Below, piece after piece: positions 62,081 to 64,000 of a DNA stretch of 64,000 nt. Positions within the stretch are counted from its first letter, which is position 1. Each line of letters opens with the position of its first letter. The DNA is from Alcaligenaceae bacterium (lineage in GTDB: Bacteria; Pseudomonadota; Gammaproteobacteria; Burkholderiales; Burkholderiaceae_B). A model generated the notes under the pieces. That model saw only the letters and a list, made by a program, of their open reading frames with translations, did not search any database and was not told the DNA's origin. The stretch is from assembly GCA_012727555.1 (NCBI GenBank), contig JAAYGT010000115.1, positions 1-64,000 on the forward strand. Direction: 5' to 3'. A program made the translations under genes and the position numbers.

Positions 62081-62899
62081 TTAACCTTCCATTTTACCTT
62101 CGGTATCGTCGTCTGGAAATGAAGGGCTTCGATAGGTATCGGGGCTGATACCGTGTTTGCACATGAGAGCCCAAAAAGCGCGTCGATGTTTTTTGGCATA
62201 ACGCGCTGCCATCGCAATGTTGCCCGAAGAGCGGGCAAGCACAGCGTTAATGTACGCACGTTCAAAACCGGCCGTAACCTGAGCCTTGGCTGCCTTGAAC
62301 GAATGCCGATCCGTTGCACATGTCACAGCCTTGCCTACGGCAATAGCGTGCAACTGCCCCTCCGAGTAGTCAAGCACCCTGCTTTCGAAGCCAGGTTCGG
62401 CCAGGACAGCACTTGAGTAAACAGATGAGCGGCTCGCCGGGACATCCGACACGCAAAAATCGGTACCGGATTCGGTGTTCATCAGTGGGTAACCACCCGG
62501 GGCAAGAACCCGCTGCAGTCGTGCCCGAAGCTCTTCAAAACAGACAGGAACACGGATGAAATCGGCAATATGCATACCGTGAAGATCATTCAAGGCAGGC
62601 GCTTTAAGATCATCGCTGAGAATGACCACAGGTGTAGACAGCGCGTGTTCGGCCACTTTAAGACTGGTGCGCAAATGCCCAAGTGTGCTGGAGCTGGCAG
62701 GCAGCAAGCATACATCGAACCTGCGCAGCAACAGGGCCTTTGAAGCGAGCTCTTTGACCGAATCAGGATGATCCTCAAACAAGTCTGTAGCAACCCAGTG
62801 TACGTTTAACCGCCCTGATGCATGGGCACCCAATACGGACTTGAATTCTTTGATGCGGTGCCGGGGAGCAATCAGTGCACAATCGATTCGCTGCTTCAT
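62081..62899 (-). CDS. Fis-type HTH regulator with degenerate receiver-like N-terminus
   Basis: A 272-residue protein. The C-terminus (about 205-258) is an NtrC/Fis-type [56 protein letters not shown]. The first 120 residues have alternating strands and helices like a receiver ([37 protein letters not shown]) but the phosphoacceptor position reads PASS, without Asp. No sigma-54 AAA+ domain lies between. The start at 62899 has AAGGAG seven bases upstream. Its stop is a few bases from hemE, so the two should be co-transcribed. Confidence 0.7.
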   Translation of the reverse strand: MKQRIDCALIAPRHRIKEFKSVLGAHASGRLNVHWVATDLFEDHPDSVKELASKALLLRRFDVCLLPASSSTLGHLRTSLKVAEHALSTPVVILSDDLKAPALNDLHGMHIADFIRVPVCFEELRARLQRVLAPGGYPLMNTESGTDFCVSDVPASRSSVYSSAVLAEPGFESRVLDYSEGQLHAIAVGKAVTCATDRHSFKAAKAQVTAGFERAYINAVLARSSGNIAMAARYAKKHRRAFWALMCKHGISPDTYRSPSFPDDDTEGKMEG

Positions 62900-63008
62900 A
62901 AAGTCTCCTTGTTTCATTCATTGTTTATGAATAAAAAGCATAGAACAGCGGCGCGAAACGACACAATCAGCAATAACATCAGTGATATTGTTACGTAAAG
63001 GTATACCC

Positions 63009-63176
63009 TTAAGTGCGGACCAACGACTGCGCTTTTGGTGTGTTGCTGGTTGCTTCTGATGCAGTGGTTGCTTCTGATGCGTTGTTGGTTTCTTTTGGCG
63101 GTTCTGTCGAGGGTGACGTGTGCGGTTGTGCATCACCCGGCCCTGCGGGCTTCCCGCGAATCCGTCCCTGCCCGGG
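63009..63176 (-). CDS. possible C-terminal tail of a truncated protein
   Basis: An open frame on the minus strand, stop TAA at 63009-63011, which reads as a low-complexity basic then Ser/Thr/Glu-rich tail: GRIRGKPAGPGDAQPH, TEPPKETNNASEATTASEAT, ending in SLVRT. An in-frame 18-base repeat (63048-63062 and 63066-63080) encodes ASEATT/ASEATS. There is no start inside; upstream the sequence changes to the methyltransferase DNA. It looks like a gene cut off by the junction. Identity is unknown. Confidence 0.35.
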   Translation of the reverse strand, partial: PGQGRIRGKPAGPGDAQPHTSPSTEPPKETNNASEATTASEATSNTPKAQSLVRT

Positions 63177-64000
63177 GCGGGCGGGCTTGCCCTCGGTATT
63201 GAAAAGGCGGGGTTTAATACCCTTGCTCTAATTGAGTTTGACAAAGACGCGGCGGCGACGCTTAAAACAAACCGTCCTAAATGGAATGTCATTTGTGACG
63301 ATATTGCGAATGTTTCACCGCAAGACTTAACCGCTCTTTTCGGGCTTGAAGTCGGTGAATTGGAATTACTCTCGGGCGGCGCGCCTTGTCAATCATTTTC
63401 ATACGCTGGAAAAAGACTTGGTTTAGAGGACGCACGGGGAACACTATTTTATCATTTTGCTGTATTTCTTGAAAAATTGCGCCCGAAAACCTTTTTATTT
63501 GAAAATGTGCGCGGACTGCTTACGCATAATCGCGGGAATACATATGAAACAATTCTTGAAATATTCACACAAGCGGGATATACCATTCAAAAACAAGTAT
63601 TGAACGCTTGGGATTACGGGGTTGCCCAAAAGCGGGAACGCCTTATAACTATTGGTATCCGTAACGACTTAACAGACAAAATTAAGATTGAGTTTCCCAC
63701 TCCGCACGAATACAAACCCGTATTGCGCGACGTGCTTCATGATGTTCCCGAAAGCGATGGGACGCAATATTCTGAATATAAGCGTAAAATCTTTGAGTTA
63801 GTCCCGCCCGGCGGCTGTTGGCGCGATATTCCCGCCGATATAGCAAAAGAGTATATGAAAAGTTGCTGGAATATGGGCGGTGGTCGGACAGGTATTTTAC
63901 GGCGATTGAGTTTAGATGAGCCATCATTAGCTGTATTAACTTCACCGTCCCAGAAGCAAACAGACAGATGTCATCCACTGGAAGCGCGCCCGTTCAATAT
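63120..64000 (+). CDS. C5-cytosine DNA methyltransferase, abnormal N-terminus, 3' end beyond window
   Basis: A restriction-modification type DNA (cytosine-5) methyltransferase that runs off the window after about 293 residues. Counting from the only upstream start (GTG 63120): motif I GAGGLALGIEKAGF, motif IV with catalytic Cys90 in GGAPCQSFSYAGKRLG, motif VI FLFENVRGLL with Glu128, motif VIII VAQKRERLITIG. The residues before GAGG (LCITRPCGLPANPSLP) do not look like the family, which normally has SLFxGAGG; the Phe that stacks on SAM is missing. The DNA is much AT-richer than the rest of the window and no promoter or ribosome site is visible. It looks 5'-truncated and fused to foreign DNA. 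Confidence 0.8.
   Translation, partial: MRLCITRPCGLPANPSLPGAGGLALGIEKAGFNTLALIEFDKDAAATLKTNRPKWNVICDDIANVSPQDLTALFGLEVGELELLSGGAPCQSFSYAGKRLGLEDARGTLFYHFAVFLEKLRPKTFLFENVRGLLTHNRGNTYETILEIFTQAGYTIQKQVLNAWDYGVAQKRERLITIGIRNDLTDKIKIEFPTPHEYKPVLRDVLHDVPESDGTQYSEYKRKIFELVPPGGCWRDIPADIAKEYMKSCWNMGGGRTGILRRLSLDEPSLAVLTSPSQKQTDRCHPLEARPFN

Noticed and set aside
63048-63080. Short direct repeats as a CRISPR or attachment site
   Set aside because: Only two copies, 18-bp period, in frame with a low-complexity protein tail; no spacers and no integrase gene.
62918-63292. 124-residue minus-strand open frame
   Set aside because: It spans the junction, overlaps the better minus-strand tail in another frame, and reads as Gln/Lys/Arg repeats from the same tandem repeat; no family resemblance.

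Overview
The window is 64 kb of a moderately GC-rich betaproteobacterial chromosome, almost entirely coding, with short gaps and many 4-bp start/stop overlaps. Gene content and order (mpl-yqiA-RNB-tonB-aroE-mtgA, rubredoxin-algH-ruvX, rplU-rpmA-obgE-proB, mreBCD-mrdA-rodA next to gatCAB, metX-metW-ampG, a Bug-type tricarboxylate-transporter receptor) point to Burkholderiales, most likely Alcaligenaceae. This is inferred from recalled family organisation; no database search was run.

Layout. 1-6.2 kb: cell-wall recycling, RNA turnover, TonB, shikimate and peptidoglycan transglycosylase genes in one overlapping operon. 6.3-8.3 kb: lptG-apaH. 8.3-10.3 kb (minus strand): rubredoxin-algH-ruvX-plsC. 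10.6-17.1 kb: thiE, hemL, argJ, then rplU-rpmA-obgE-proB. 17.2-20.6 kb: a phosphoacceptor-less response-regulator-like factor, a divergent XRE regulator, an OmpA-like lipoprotein and a Bug receptor. 20.8-25.0 kb: an amino-acid ABC importer (aapJQMP). 25.2-27.8 kb: ftsEX-mutY. 27.9-33.7 kb: the rod-shape operon mreBCD-mrdA-rodA. 34.0-37.3 kb: gatCAB, divergent from mreB. 37.3-40.4 kb: pyrE and rmlDAC. 40.6-44.4 kb: an aldo/keto reductase and the methionine importer metNIQ. 44.7-46.5 kb: xth, cytochrome b561 and a host-attachment-family protein. 46.7-49.9 kb: metX-metW-ampG. 50.1-53.4 kb: a LuxR-type solo HTH, gshA, cheV and tRNA-Arg(CCG). 53.6-56.3 kb: cytochrome c, a 3-hydroxyacyl-CoA dehydrogenase, and a small unknown protein behind an operator-rich promoter. 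56.3-62.9 kb: rep, priA, hemE and a Fis-type HTH regulator whose stop lies just before hemE. 63.0-64.0 kb: an abrupt change to AT-richer DNA carrying a C5-cytosine methyltransferase that lacks a normal N-terminus and runs off the window.

Most of the window is conserved housekeeping. The parts that depart from the ordinary are the right-end junction (63.0-64.0 kb), three orphan regulators with missing or degenerate signal-receiving domains (17.2, 50.1 and 62.1 kb), two 10-base G/C homopolymers inside genes (tonB-like and hemE), and a double-dyad promoter at 55.94-55.98 kb. I found no CRISPR array, insertion sequence, rRNA or clear riboswitch.
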